The notes under the pieces were generated by a model. It did not search any database, was not told the origin of the DNA, and worked only from the letters and a program-made list of their open reading frames with translations. The position numbers and the translations under genes were made by a program. A DNA stretch of 64,000 nt from Lewinellaceae bacterium (GTDB lineage: Bacteria; Bacteroidota; Bacteroidia; Chitinophagales; Saprospiraceae). The stretch is taken from positions 496,001 through 560,000 of the forward strand of contig JACJYK010000003.1 in the NCBI GenBank assembly GCA_020636135.1, in the 5' to 3' direction. This document shows positions 26,756 through 34,893 of this stretch, one piece after another (the stretch's first letter is position 1; each line of letters starts with the position of its first letter).

Positions 26756-27709
26756 TTACAGCGCCACCACCATCATCGCATGTAAAGGATCCGGTGCCGG
26801 AAAGCTGTGTTTGTACTTAGAAGTGTAAGTAAAGTGTTCGGCACGAAACAGGTATTCGGCAGCGACAAAAAACCGGGAGGTGTGGAATATGGCTTGCCGG
26901 CAACCGATGGACCGGGCATGGTCCAGCGCCTGTTGTAAAAGGCGTCTGCCGATCTGATGCCGCCGGTGATCCGGATGGACCCAGATGAATAGGATCTGGG
27001 CAATATCAAAACTAAGCCTTCTCACGGCGACCGTGCCAATGGTTTGTCCATCACGGGCATAAGCAAATAATTGTCCGCCGTCGTTGATGAGATGCTTTTT
27101 AGGGTTTTGCAGTAATTCCTCGACAGCAGGAACAGCAAGGTTTAGGGTTGCAAAATGACGGTAATGGTTGAGTACGGCAGGCCATTCTTCCGCCGGCAAA
27201 ACATCAATGTTGATCGCCGCCATCTGGTGCCCTTTCCAGAGTTCCATCACCCGGTCATGAAACGACTGGGTGTTGAGCGAATACTCCAGATTACGGAGGA
27301 TCAGAAAGAACTCCGGCGCTTTTTCGCGGATCCACTGTTCTGTCGCGCGCTCGGTGGCCTGCCACACAGGCAATAGTTTTTGAACCATTTCCTGACCTTT
27401 GGCCGTCAGGGTGAGCTTGCGTTTGCGCTTGTCGCGCCGGTCGTTTACAGAGGTAAGGTATCCGGCAGATTCCATAGCTTTGGTGATGGTATGGATCTCC
27501 GGATGTGACTTGTTCAGCTGCTGGGCGATCGAGGTCACGGGCATGGGTTCCGCTTTCAGATGCAGCAAATTCAGCAGATTCATCCAGCGTACCGGGAAAT
27601 CCACGCCAACCGATTCATAGATCTTATTTTCTTCCTGATTGAGACGATCCAGGAAACCACGTAGCCTGGATCGCAGTGTTAAATATTGATTATCAATTAT
27701 ATAATCCAT
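26756..27709 (-). CDS. MarR-type regulator fused to GNAT acetyltransferase
   Basis: A 317-residue fusion. Residues 1-145 form a MarR-like winged helix (MPVTSIAQQLNKSHPEIHTITKAMESAGYLTSVNDRRDKRKRKLTLT, with the wing DRRDKRKRKL). Residues about 160-310 form a GNAT domain with the acetyl-CoA motif VHPDHRRHQIGRRLLQQAL. Such fusions are known in bacteria and often act as regulators with an acetyltransferase output on an unknown substrate. A perfect 18-bp palindrome sits 3 bp upstream of its start codon, suggesting autoregulation. It is divergent from the exonuclease/ligase operon, so the same site could affect that operon. Confidence 0.9.
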   Translation of the reverse strand: MDYIIDNQYLTLRSRLRGFLDRLNQEENKIYESVGVDFPVRWMNLLNLLHLKAEPMPVTSIAQQLNKSHPEIHTITKAMESAGYLTSVNDRRDKRKRKLTLTAKGQEMVQKLLPVWQATERATEQWIREKAPEFFLILRNLEYSLNTQSFHDRVMELWKGHQMAAINIDVLPAEEWPAVLNHYRHFATLNLAVPAVEELLQNPKKHLINDGGQLFAYARDGQTIGTVAVRRLSFDIAQILFIWVHPDHRRHQIGRRLLQQALDHARSIGCRQAIFHTSRFFVAAEYLFRAEHFTYTSKYKHSFPAPDPLHAMMVVAL

Positions 27710-27711
27710 TT

Positions 27712-27729
27712 TACGTAATTAATTACGTA
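27712..27729. promoter_or_regulatory. 18-bp perfect palindrome, likely MarR operator
   Basis: TACGTAATTAATTACGTA reads the same on both strands. It lies at -3 to -20 of the MarR-GNAT start codon and about 80 bp upstream of the exonuclease start at 27809. Placement and size fit a homodimeric winged-helix regulator binding its own control region. Confidence 0.75.
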
Positions 27730-27808
27730 TTCAATATACATATTTATTATCGTAATTTTAACCATCGGAAAGATCCATATCTTCGGGATATTGTTAGCGG
27801 TATGACAC

Positions 27809-28822
27809 ATGGCATTAATGACATTCAGCGATAAGGGTTTCTATTGCCCGCCCGGAGATTTCTACATCGATCCCTGGCGCCAGGTATCCAAAGCAGTGAT
27901 CACCCACGCCCACTCGGATCATGCCCGCTCCGGCCACCGGCAGTACATCGCCCAGCAGGATTCCATACCGCTGCTCAAATTGCGGCTGGGCTCTTTTATC
28001 CAGGCTACCGGATATCCTTACGGTGTTCCATTTACCATCCGTGGTGTCAGGGTTTCTTTTCATCCGGCGGCACATGTCCTTGGCTCAGCACAGGTCCGGC
28101 TGGAATACAAAGGTGAAGTGTGGGTGGTGACCGGAGACTACAAACTGGCCCGGGATCCGCTGGCCGGTACGTTCGAACCGGTACCCTGCCATACCTTCAT
28201 CACCGAATGTACCTTCGGTTTACCCATCTATCAATGGCCCGAGCCTGGTGAGGTTTTTGCCGGTATCAACCAGTGGTGGAGGCAGAATAAAGAAGAAGGA
28301 AGGACCTCCATTTTATCGGCATATTCGTTGGGTAAGGCACAGCGTATCCTCTGCAGTGTGGATGCCGGGATCGGTCCCATCTATACACATGGAGCCATCG
28401 AGAACACCCATGATGTGATCCGCCAGATGGGCATTACATTGCCCCCGACACAGCGCATTACAGATAAAACCAACAAAAAAGACCTGACCGGGGCCCTGGT
28501 CCTCACCCCATCTGCGGGAATGGCGTCCAACTGGATTAGCCGGTTTGCCGATCCGGAGACGGCCACCGCATCAGGCTGGATGATGGTCCGTGGCAACCGC
28601 CGCCGGCAAAGCGTGGATCGCGGATTTGTCCTTTCCGATCATGCCGATTGGAATGCCTTGAATGCCGTGATCGGCGAACTGCATCCGGAGAAGATCTTCG
28701 TCACCCACGGGTTTACGGATTTGTTCGCCCGCTGGCTGCGGGAACAGGGTTACGATGCCGATGTGGTGCGCACCGAGTATTCCGGGGAAAATGGAGAGCC
28801 GGCGGAGGAGGCCAACGGATGA
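27809..28822 (+). CDS. Ligase-associated DNA exonuclease (metallo-beta-lactamase fold)
   Basis: A 337-residue metallo-beta-lactamase/beta-CASP-type nuclease. The zinc-binding motif HAHSDHARSGH is at about residues 32-42, with further ligands in HPAAHVLGSAQV, VTGDYKL and VLSDHADW. The pattern matches the exonuclease that bacteria encode with a stand-alone ATP-dependent DNA ligase. It is thought to process DNA ends before ligation in a repair pathway. The stop codon overlaps the ligase start by 4 bp (ATGA at 28819-28822). Other genes often found with this pair (a DEXH helicase and a phosphoesterase) are not present beside it. A second start four codons later is possible. Confidence 0.9.
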   Translation: MALMTFSDKGFYCPPGDFYIDPWRQVSKAVITHAHSDHARSGHRQYIAQQDSIPLLKLRLGSFIQATGYPYGVPFTIRGVRVSFHPAAHVLGSAQVRLEYKGEVWVVTGDYKLARDPLAGTFEPVPCHTFITECTFGLPIYQWPEPGEVFAGINQWWRQNKEEGRTSILSAYSLGKAQRILCSVDAGIGPIYTHGAIENTHDVIRQMGITLPPTQRITDKTNKKDLTGALVLTPSAGMASNWISRFADPETATASGWMMVRGNRRRQSVDRGFVLSDHADWNALNAVIGELHPEKIFVTHGFTDLFARWLREQGYDADVVRTEYSGENGEPAEEANG

Positions 28823-30414
28823 AGCTGTTTGCCAAACTTTACCGGGACCTGGATCAGACCACCAGCACCAACCGCAAGCTGGAGGCACTGGCTGAATATT
28901 TTCGAACTGCACCTCATGAGGACGCGTTGTGGACCATTGCCCTGTTCTCCCACCGCCGGCCCCGCCGTACCGTGACCACGACCTTATTGCGTTTGTGGGC
29001 TGCTGAATCTGCCGGTATTCCCTTGTGGCTTTTTGAAGCCAGTTACGACATGGTAGGTGATCTGGCGGAAGCCATTGCGCTGGTTACCCCGCCGCCGGAA
29101 CGAAGCGAAACGGTGCGAACCCTGAAAGACTGGATACGCTTCATGCAGGATCTCAAGGATGTTGATGAAGAGGCCAAGCGAAAGGCTATCATCGAAGCGT
29201 GGAGTCAACTGGAACAGGATGAACGGTTCCTGTTCAATAAACTGCTCACCGGAGGCTTCCGGATCGGTGTCTCTCAACAGATGGTGACAAAGGCGCTGGC
29301 GCAGGTATTGGATATGGAAGAGAATGCACTAGCTCACCGGCTGATGGGTGACTGGACACCGGATAATACAACCTGGGATGCATTATTCCATAGCGACTCT
29401 GCCCTTGATGATCACTCCAAGCCTTTTCCGTTTTACCTGGCCTATGCCCTGGAAGGAGCACCACAGGAGTTGGGATCCTTGTCCGGATGGGCGGCCGAAC
29501 GAAAATGGGACGGCATCAGGGGGCAATATATTCATCGTGGCAGCAACTGGTTTTTATGGTCCCGTGGCGAGGAGTTGATCACCGGTAAATTTCCTGAACT
29601 GGATATCCTCCGACAGGTATTGCCTCCGGGTACGGTCCTGGACGGTGAGATCATGCCCTGGAAAGATGAAAAACCCTTACCGTTTGCCGACCTGCAGAAA
29701 CGTATCGGGAGGAAGAATGTCTCTAAGAAATTGATGACGGAGATACCGGTCATCTTCAAAGCGTATGACCTGCTGGAGTGGGAGAGCAAGGACATCCGGG
29801 AGCGTCCTTACCGGGAGCGACGGGAAATCCTGGATCCTTTGATTGAGCAAATACCAGCTGGATTTCCTATCCGTTTATCGCCTATCGTCACCGCAGAGAA
29901 CTGGGAAGAGCTTTCCGCGATCCGGTCGCGTGCCCGTGAAGAACACTGTGAAGGACTGATGCTCAAGCGGATGGATTCTGCCTATGGCACCGGAAGGAAG
30001 AAGGGCGACTGGTGGAAGTGGAAGATCGATCCGCTCACCATCGATGCGGTGATGATCTATGCCCAGCGAGGTCATGGCCGCCGTGCCAGCCTCTTCACCG
30101 ACTTCACCTTTGCCGTCCTCGATGGCGAGCAGCTCATCCCCTTCACCAAGGCCTACTCCGGCCTCACCGATGCCGAGTTTGCTGAGGTCAATGTTTTCAT
30201 CCGCGACAATACCCTGGAGCGCTTTGGGCCCGTCTCCGTCGTCAAGCCCGAGCTGGTCTTCGAGATCGCCTTCGAAGGCATCCAGGCCTCCAGCCGCCAC
30301 AAGTCGGGCATCGCCTTGCGCTTCCCGAGGATCAAAAGGTGGCGGAAGGATAAGGTGAGGAAAGAAGCGAATACTTTTGAAGATTTGCGGTGGATGTTGG
30401 AAAGGTACGGGTAG
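28819..30414 (+). CDS. ATP-dependent DNA ligase
   Basis: A 531-residue ligase. The start at 28819 (MKLFAKLYRDLDQTTSTNRKLEALAEYF) overlaps the exonuclease stop, and the upstream open frame lies inside that gene. The N-terminal DNA-binding domain spans about 1-200. The nucleotidyltransferase core has motif I ERKWDGIRGQ, in which the Lys is adenylated, then VLDGEIMPW (motif III), VIFKAYDLL (IIIa), EGLMLKRMDSAYGTGRKKGDWWKWK (IV/V). The OB fold follows. It seals nicks using ATP and adds to the NAD-dependent LigA that bacteria normally have; repair is the probable role. An inverted-repeat terminator lies at 30556. Confidence 0.92.
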   Translation: MKLFAKLYRDLDQTTSTNRKLEALAEYFRTAPHEDALWTIALFSHRRPRRTVTTTLLRLWAAESAGIPLWLFEASYDMVGDLAEAIALVTPPPERSETVRTLKDWIRFMQDLKDVDEEAKRKAIIEAWSQLEQDERFLFNKLLTGGFRIGVSQQMVTKALAQVLDMEENALAHRLMGDWTPDNTTWDALFHSDSALDDHSKPFPFYLAYALEGAPQELGSLSGWAAERKWDGIRGQYIHRGSNWFLWSRGEELITGKFPELDILRQVLPPGTVLDGEIMPWKDEKPLPFADLQKRIGRKNVSKKLMTEIPVIFKAYDLLEWESKDIRERPYRERREILDPLIEQIPAGFPIRLSPIVTAENWEELSAIRSRAREEHCEGLMLKRMDSAYGTGRKKGDWWKWKIDPLTIDAVMIYAQRGHGRRASLFTDFTFAVLDGEQLIPFTKAYSGLTDAEFAEVNVFIRDNTLERFGPVSVVKPELVFEIAFEGIQASSRHKSGIALRFPRIKRWRKDKVRKEANTFEDLRWMLERYG

Positions 30415-30417
30415 AAA

Positions 30418-30450
30418 TGTTGAATGCTGAGTGTTGAATGTTGAATGGGG
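30418..30450. repeat. Short GTTGAATG direct repeat
   Basis: Several near copies of TGTTGAATG follow the ligase stop codon. The reverse complement of the same word (CATTCAACATTC) is found at 41528-41548. Confidence 0.5.
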
Positions 30451-30473
30451 AAACTCAAATTCAACAAACTAAT

Positions 30474-30523
30474 TGTCATTTCGAGCGAAGTCCGAAGCAT
30501 GAGGACGTAGTCGAGAAATCTCA
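30474..30523. repeat. REP-like intergenic element
   Basis: This element starts with TGTCATTTCGAGCGAAGTC, has a GAGGACGTAGTCGAGAAATC second half, and forms an imperfect inverted repeat (ATTTCGAGC versus GTCGAGAAAT). Elements of this type are common in Bacteroidota intergenic DNA (recalled, not searched). Only one copy is seen in this window. Confidence 0.55.
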
Positions 30524-30551
30524 TTAAAGCATTGAGGGAATCCTGCAAACG

Positions 30552-30583
30552 AAAAAAACGGTGTGAATTGCTCCACACCGTTT
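30552..30583. terminator. Bidirectional terminator between ligase and lipoprotein genes
   Basis: AAACGGTGTG (30556-30565) pairs with CACACCGTTT (30574-30583), with an 8-base loop. On the minus strand it is followed by seven T, on the plus strand by TTTCTTAC. It lies between the convergent ligase (ends 30414) and the lipoprotein (ends 30696). Confidence 0.85.
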
Positions 30584-30695
30584 CTTACTCGAAGAGAAAG
30601 GAATGTTATTGGGTTACCATCAATTTTTGAAGTCACGATTATCCAATGAATTGTATGGCCAGGAATTTCTCTGCTTATATTAAAAGGCTATTAAT

Positions 30696-31256
30696 TCAAA
30701 CATTACACCCGTAAGTTATTTTAATGTTTCCAGTATGACCTCGTACATCAAGATAAGTGCCTATGCCCACATCTGTGCAATTGATTGGTATTGTAATATT
30801 TGAATAATAGCCAATATTTGTAACAATATAGTCGAGTCTCAATGTATAATTACCATCTAGATCGTATGTCCCACTTACGATGGATTTTTGCCCAGCGTCT
30901 GCTTGATTTATTTTCACGCCAGTACCTGAAAATAAGCCGTCAGCGAATTCTGTAATAGTTAATTGATGTGTGTGAACTCCATTAAATGCATAACCTTCAA
31001 GTGTAAAGCATCCCTCTCCGATTATTACCTTGTCTCCATGATCCAAATGAGTAGTCAGAGCATTTTTGTTCACTTCGATTACATCACTTTCCCTATTTTC
31101 ATTTAAGTGACATATCAGGGCTTTTCCCTGTTTGACATTTGAAGCAATAATTGAAGTTGTAGACTTTTCATTTGGAGAAGTTACAATATGCTCACAAGAA
31201 CTAAAAATAATAACAGAAAATAGAAATAGATATAGGTGAATTTTTATAGTTGGCAT
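30696..31256 (-). CDS. Small lipoprotein, unknown function
   Basis: A 186-residue protein with a hydrophobic leader and lipobox (IIFSSC, Cys21). It contains the segment ALICHLNENRESDVIEVNKNALTTHLDHGDKV, a short Cys/His-containing module I associate with secreted Bacteroidota proteins, where it is often CHxxxxxxxxIxVNxNALxxHLxHGD. The remainder is beta-rich (THQLTITEFADGLFSGTGVKI, YTLRLDYIVTNIGYYSNI). The gene is 80 bp downstream of a beta-helix lipoprotein on the same strand and may be co-transcribed. Base composition is clearly AT-richer than the ligase gene before it. I do not assign a function. Confidence 0.7.
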   Translation of the reverse strand: MPTIKIHLYLFLFSVIIFSSCEHIVTSPNEKSTTSIIASNVKQGKALICHLNENRESDVIEVNKNALTTHLDHGDKVIIGEGCFTLEGYAFNGVHTHQLTITEFADGLFSGTGVKINQADAGQKSIVSGTYDLDGNYTLRLDYIVTNIGYYSNITIPINCTDVGIGTYLDVRGHTGNIKITYGCNV

Positions 31257-31336
31257 AATGTAAAGTTTACTTGATTAATTAAACAACGATAAAATCAGGG
31301 TGTCCTCTCCGGCATTCATCTCTCTCACTATGAAAC

Positions 31337-32497
31337 TTAAAAACATTCATCTGTTGTGATATCGATCTGGGTCCCGCCGATGATCTTGTTATCCACGCCA
31401 CAATCCTTCACGGTTTGGCCTGGTTTGAAATAACCCCGGTTATCATGGGTGAATGGAGTCAGGAAGCCAAAGCGCTCGGAGTCACCGACAAAATCAAAAT
31501 CATAACTGCCATTGTTGGAAGCGGTATTGGCCACCAGTAAATTGGCATAAGCGCCATCTATGGTTACAAATCCCGCGTATAGGTTGTCGTGTGAATTATT
31601 TAAGGCTATGATCCAGTGATTGGCTGGTTCCGCAGCGCCTACTACCGTGCCATCATAGGCAATGTAGGCTTCCGGGACCTTGCAAAGAATATGTCCGTAA
31701 AAGTTTCCGGAGGTTTCATTTCCCATACAAATACCTCCCTTAACACACTCCCAAATGCCGAATACACTCTGTTGTATGGTATTGTTGGTAATGCTGCAAC
31801 TGTTGCCATTCATGATGACCACACCATAAGCATCGGCCACTTCATTGGTGTACCAGATATCCGATGTCGTGATGTCATTATGATGTACTTTAAATTGATT
31901 ACCACCATTATTGAGAATGGCAATCTGAAATCCGTTGAACGTGCATTCACGTACGATGGCTTTATTACCGGTATTCCAGATACCCACCCCTCCGATGGTC
32001 ACATCCGGTGTAATGGAAATGCCTTCGATAATTGTTCCTACTCCATGGGTAATAATTCCAGGTTGAATGGAGGCCGTATAATCCAGGATATCTGGTGCAT
32101 GCAGGGTAAGTTCCGCACCCTCTTCACCTTTGATACGCACCTTACTGTCGATGATCAATTGTGCCAATTCGGTATGCATGCCCGCTTCCAGCACTACCGT
32201 TCCACCTTCACCTGCTTCGGCAATGGCATCTGCCAGGGCATCAACCGAACCTGCCGGAACGGTAACAGTATTTCCTGAACGGAATTCGAGCAAATCTTCG
32301 TCATTCAACAGTGTTTTAATAAGGGCAATTTCTTCCGGGGGGAAAGCATCTGGCATTTCCTGTTGAGCAAATTGCAGCACCTGGTCAGGAGTACGTAATT
32401 CGGTTGTTTGCAGCGGTGTATCCATTTTTGCAATGGGTTCCTTGGTGCAGGCAATCAGGGAAACGAATCCCAGCAGTACAATGGTTTTCTTTGTCAT
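31337..32497 (-). CDS. Right-handed beta-helix lipoprotein (copy 2)
   Basis: A 386-residue protein with a lipobox (LIAC, about Cys17). Residues about 75-100 carry a nearly invariant SGNTVTVPAGSVDALADAIAEAGEGGTVVLEAG stretch (split here only for description: SGNTVTVPAGSVDALAD, then AIAEAGEGGTVVLEAG), typical of the start of a pectate-lyase-like solenoid. The remainder is a right-handed beta-helix with repeated Asn/Gly-rich turns (EGISITPDVTIGG, NKAIVRECTFNGFQIAILNNGGNQF, CSITNNTIQQSVFGIWE, HDNLYAGFVTIDGAYANLLVANTASNN). No clear catalytic set is visible, so it may bind or cleave a surface polysaccharide. It is a close paralogue of the frameshifted gene at 32722-33881. Confidence 0.85.
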   Translation of the reverse strand: MTKKTIVLLGFVSLIACTKEPIAKMDTPLQTTELRTPDQVLQFAQQEMPDAFPPEEIALIKTLLNDEDLLEFRSGNTVTVPAGSVDALADAIAEAGEGGTVVLEAGMHTELAQLIIDSKVRIKGEEGAELTLHAPDILDYTASIQPGIITHGVGTIIEGISITPDVTIGGVGIWNTGNKAIVRECTFNGFQIAILNNGGNQFKVHHNDITTSDIWYTNEVADAYGVVIMNGNSCSITNNTIQQSVFGIWECVKGGICMGNETSGNFYGHILCKVPEAYIAYDGTVVGAAEPANHWIIALNNSHDNLYAGFVTIDGAYANLLVANTASNNGSYDFDFVGDSERFGFLTPFTHDNRGYFKPGQTVKDCGVDNKIIGGTQIDITTDECF

Positions 32498-32536
32498 GTT
32501 TTTTATTGATTATTGGACGTTAAAGAATTTTTATTT

Positions 32537-32585
32537 AGTAATCAGTAATCAGTAATCAGTAATCAGTAATCAGTAGTCAGTAATC
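32537..32585. repeat. Heptamer tandem repeat (AGTAATC), second locus
   Basis: Seven consecutive units of AGTAATC/AGTAGTC, about 40 bp upstream of the beta-helix start at 32497. The same unit forms the array at 8944-8983. Confidence 0.9.
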
Positions 32586-32630
32586 AGAGGAAGGTTATGA
32601 TTAAAAATAGCCAGGATAAATGGCCGGATT

Positions 32631-32645
32631 TTTACTCCCGGAGTG
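32631..32645. promoter_or_regulatory. Inverted-repeat motif TTTACTCC-C-GGAGTG upstream of beta-helix copy 2
   Basis: The same half-sites as at 40478-40496 and 34861-34893, here with one mismatch in the right arm. It lies about 134 bp upstream of the beta-helix start and inside the decayed regulator 3' end, so it is not independent of the copy at 33982-33994. Confidence 0.4.
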
Positions 32646-32700
32646 TTTCGTACAGTCATCCAATGGTGTATTGAAATCATCAATGAATTATTGCTGCTTC
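32632..32700 (-). pseudogene. Decayed 3' end of a second regulator gene
   Basis: Read on the minus strand this stretch runs from a GAAGC to CTCCGGGAGTAA and aligns with the last 19 codons of the regulator gene (ending at 33981), whose protein ends GWQYEVLRE. Here frame is lost and stop codons interrupt the reading. About 12 extra bases are inserted relative to the intact gene. It sits between the two beta-helix genes, in the position where a second regulator would stand if a regulator plus beta-helix unit had been duplicated. Confidence 0.6.
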
Positions 32701-32721
32701 AACAATCATTATCCCTTGTTA

Positions 32722-33881
32722 TTAATAACAGGCATCGATGGAAGTGTCTACTTTATCCCCGCCATAGATTTTGTTGTCTACGCCACAGTCCTTTACGATT
32801 TGACCCGTTTTAAAGTAACCTCGATTATCGTGAGAACCGGGAACTAAAAATCCAAACCGATCGGTGTCCTTGGTGAATTCAAAATCATAATTGGCATTGT
32901 CAGCGGCTTTATTGGAGACCAGAAGATTATAATTGGCGCCGTCAATAATTACAAAGCCTGTATCGTAATTGTCATGGGAATTGTTTAGTGCAAGTATCCA
33001 ATGGTTTCCCGGGTTGTGGGACCCCGTCAGATTACCGTAAGGATCGGTATATATATCTTCGGGTACATTGCACAAAATCTGGCCATAAAGGCATGCTGTA
33101 GTCTCATTGCCCATATTGATCCCGCCTTTGTCACACGACCAGATACCGAAGATGCATCCGGTAACATTATTGTTCGTAATGCTTGCGCTGCGTCCATTCA
33201 TATTGATGACACCATGGACTTCGACACTGAAGTCGGACAACCAGATATCCGCCCCCACGATGGTATTGGCATGGACACGCATCTGGTCACCCGCATCATT
33301 GATGATTGATAATTCAAATAGGTCAAAATTATTATGGTGAATATTCACCTTATCTGCGGAGTGAATCCAGATGCAATTGCCTCCCAAATCCGTATCCGGA
33401 AGAAAATGGATATTGCTGATCTCAACTTTGTCAGCCTCGATCAGAATTCCCGGATCATTAACGTAACTGCGGGCATCAGGTGAGTGAACGACCAATACAG
33501 CGTCCGGTTCTCCCGTAAGCTTGATCGGAACATTTAATACGACGCGGTTATTTTCGGTGTGCATGCCGGACTCCAGGACCACCGTACCTCCTTCGCCTGC
33601 TTCGGCAATCGCATCTGCCAGGGCATCAACCGAACCTGCCGGGACGGTAACCGTATTTCCGGAACGAACCTCGAATATTTCATCATTAATTAATAATGAT
33701 TTAATACGTGTAATTTCTTCCGGTGTATATTCATCCGGCATCTCCTGTTGTGCGAATTGTAAAACTTCTTCGGCAGTACTTAACTCTTTAACTGGTTCGG
33801 TTGTTCAATTTTGGTTACCGGCTCTTTGGTGCAGGTGATCAGCGATAGCAATCCCAGGAATACAATGGTTCTTTTAAGCAT
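32722..33881 (-). pseudogene. Right-handed beta-helix lipoprotein (copy 1), frameshifted near 33805
   Basis: The gene starts at the ATG at 33881 with MLKRTIVFLGLLSLITC (lipobox, Cys17), which resembles the MTKKTIVLLGFVSLIAC start of copy 2. Reading on, the frame is lost after KI around 33801-33810: the initial frame hits TAA near 33780. The other frame resumes with TEPVKELSTAEEVLQFAQQEM, which matches copy 2, and stays open to 32722. One missing base explains it. From there the protein is a beta-helix like copy 2 (VEISNIHFLPDTDLGG, NFDLFELSIINDAGDQMRVH, ASITNNNVTGCIFGIWSCDKGGINMGNETT). It may be a true pseudogene, a phase-variable gene or a sequencing error; there is no long homopolymer at the break, only a TTTT run. 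Confidence 0.75.
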
Positions 33882-33980
33882 GGTTAATTGAGTTTTGGAC
33901 GTTAGTAAATGATTTTATGGTTTTTTGTTGAAGTGGTATTTTGGTGTTACTAAAATTAACAAGGCATGGGTTAGGAATTT

Positions 33981-34853
33981 CTACTCCCGGAGTACTTCGT
34001 ACTGCCAGCCGATGCGGTGTAGATAATGAACCGCTTCCTTACAGGTGGTGAATGGATAATGGAAATATTCACTGGCGATCCTCAGGATCTTGCGCTGGTA
34101 ATTTTTGATATCCATGGATTTCCATCCGGTAATACGTTCGATATCTTTGATGCCTGCTTCCGGGTTTTGAAAGTAGATCTCGAATATTTTTCCATGGATA
34201 GGATCGAAGCGGATATCGAGAATATGACGAAAATATTGCCGAGCTTCCATCATAAGCCCATCTCTAATTTTAGAAAACCCAATGGACTTAAAAAGTAATT
34301 CTGGTGGTTCGAGCAATTCACCCTTATAAGGATGACCCATAAAATGTTGATTGACCTGAGAAATCATCATTCCCTGATCATCTACTTCCAATGGAAAACT
34401 AGATTGATATACCCAGTAGTAATTGCCATTTGAATGTTTCATTGGTACCCGAATACGATAGCAAGGATATGATCCCTCAGAAATCAGATTGCGATATTGG
34501 ATACTTGCGGCATAAGAAGCATGAGCAAACTGAAGAAATAATTGTAATCGATGTGGGTTTATCCAGCTAAGCATATCCCTAATAGGTAAACCATTAAAAG
34601 TTGGTTGGATGTCATTGTAACCTAATGCATCTTTTAGCCCGGCAGTAAACTGAATTCTTCTGTCTTTCAGATTGAGCACCATCCAGAATAAATTTTGTAT
34701 GATCATAGGATGCATTTCTTGATTGATCTGTCCAAATAGTTCTTGAGTCCGACCACTACTTACAAGTCCCAATTGATTTGCATATTGTGTACTGTAAGTG
34801 TCGTAGGCATCAAGAATCTCTTTTTGCCGAACTGTACCAATTCCTTTAACCAT
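33981..34853 (-). CDS. PAS-like transcriptional regulator
   Basis: A 290-residue cytosolic protein. Residues about 50-170 resemble a PAS fold as found in a Bacteroidota regulator family: IIQNLFWMVLNLKDRRIQFTAGLKDALGYNDIQ, a short YRIRVPMKHSNGNYYWVYQSS strand pair, and VDDQGMMISQVNQHFMG. The C-terminal 80 residues (NPEAGIKDIERITGWKSMDIKNYQRKILRIASEYF) look like a helix-turn-helix with a LuxR-like arrangement. It may sense a small molecule or redox signal and bind DNA; no ligand is known. Half-sites TTTTACTCC and GGAGTAAAA flank a promoter-like box just upstream of its start. The gene is AT-rich and is followed, 99 bp downstream, by the beta-helix gene copy 1. Confidence 0.7.
   Translation of the reverse strand: MVKGIGTVRQKEILDAYDTYSTQYANQLGLVSSGRTQELFGQINQEMHPMIIQNLFWMVLNLKDRRIQFTAGLKDALGYNDIQPTFNGLPIRDMLSWINPHRLQLFLQFAHASYAASIQYRNLISEGSYPCYRIRVPMKHSNGNYYWVYQSSFPLEVDDQGMMISQVNQHFMGHPYKGELLEPPELLFKSIGFSKIRDGLMMEARQYFRHILDIRFDPIHGKIFEIYFQNPEAGIKDIERITGWKSMDIKNYQRKILRIASEYFHYPFTTCKEAVHYLHRIGWQYEVLRE
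33982..33994. promoter_or_regulatory. Inverted-repeat motif TACTCC-C-GGAGTA upstream of beta-helix copy 1
   Basis: A perfect 6-bp inverted repeat with one spacer base, inside the last codons of the regulator gene and about 101 bp upstream of the beta-helix start at 33881. It may be coding sequence only; its match to the intergenic motifs at 34861 and 40478 is the reason to list it. Confidence 0.4.
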
Positions 34854-34860
34854 GAATTGT

Positions 34861-34893
34861 TTTTACTCCACCAAACTAAATCCAGGAGTAAAA
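34861..34893. promoter_or_regulatory. Inverted-repeat operator-like site upstream of the regulator
   Basis: TTTTACTCC (34861-34869) and GGAGTAAAA (34885-34893) form a perfect 9-bp inverted repeat with 15 bases between. It lies 8 to 40 bp upstream of the regulator's start codon (34853). On the minus strand an imperfect -7 box, TTAGTTTG, lies between the arms. Autoregulation is the simplest reading. Confidence 0.6.

Noticed and set aside
26560..26820. An 86-codon plus-strand frame between the epimerase and the MarR-GNAT gene
   Set aside because: Low-complexity Lys/Thr/Pro-rich translation over the AAAACCAC repeat, overlapping the regulator gene.
30153..30578. 141-codon minus-strand frame across the ligase end and the REP-like element
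   Set aside because: Mostly antisense to the ligase; the rest is intergenic repeats.
31616..32278. A 220-codon frame opposite beta-helix copy 2
   Set aside because: Shadow frame; the beta-helix reading on the other strand has a lipobox and matches its paralogue.
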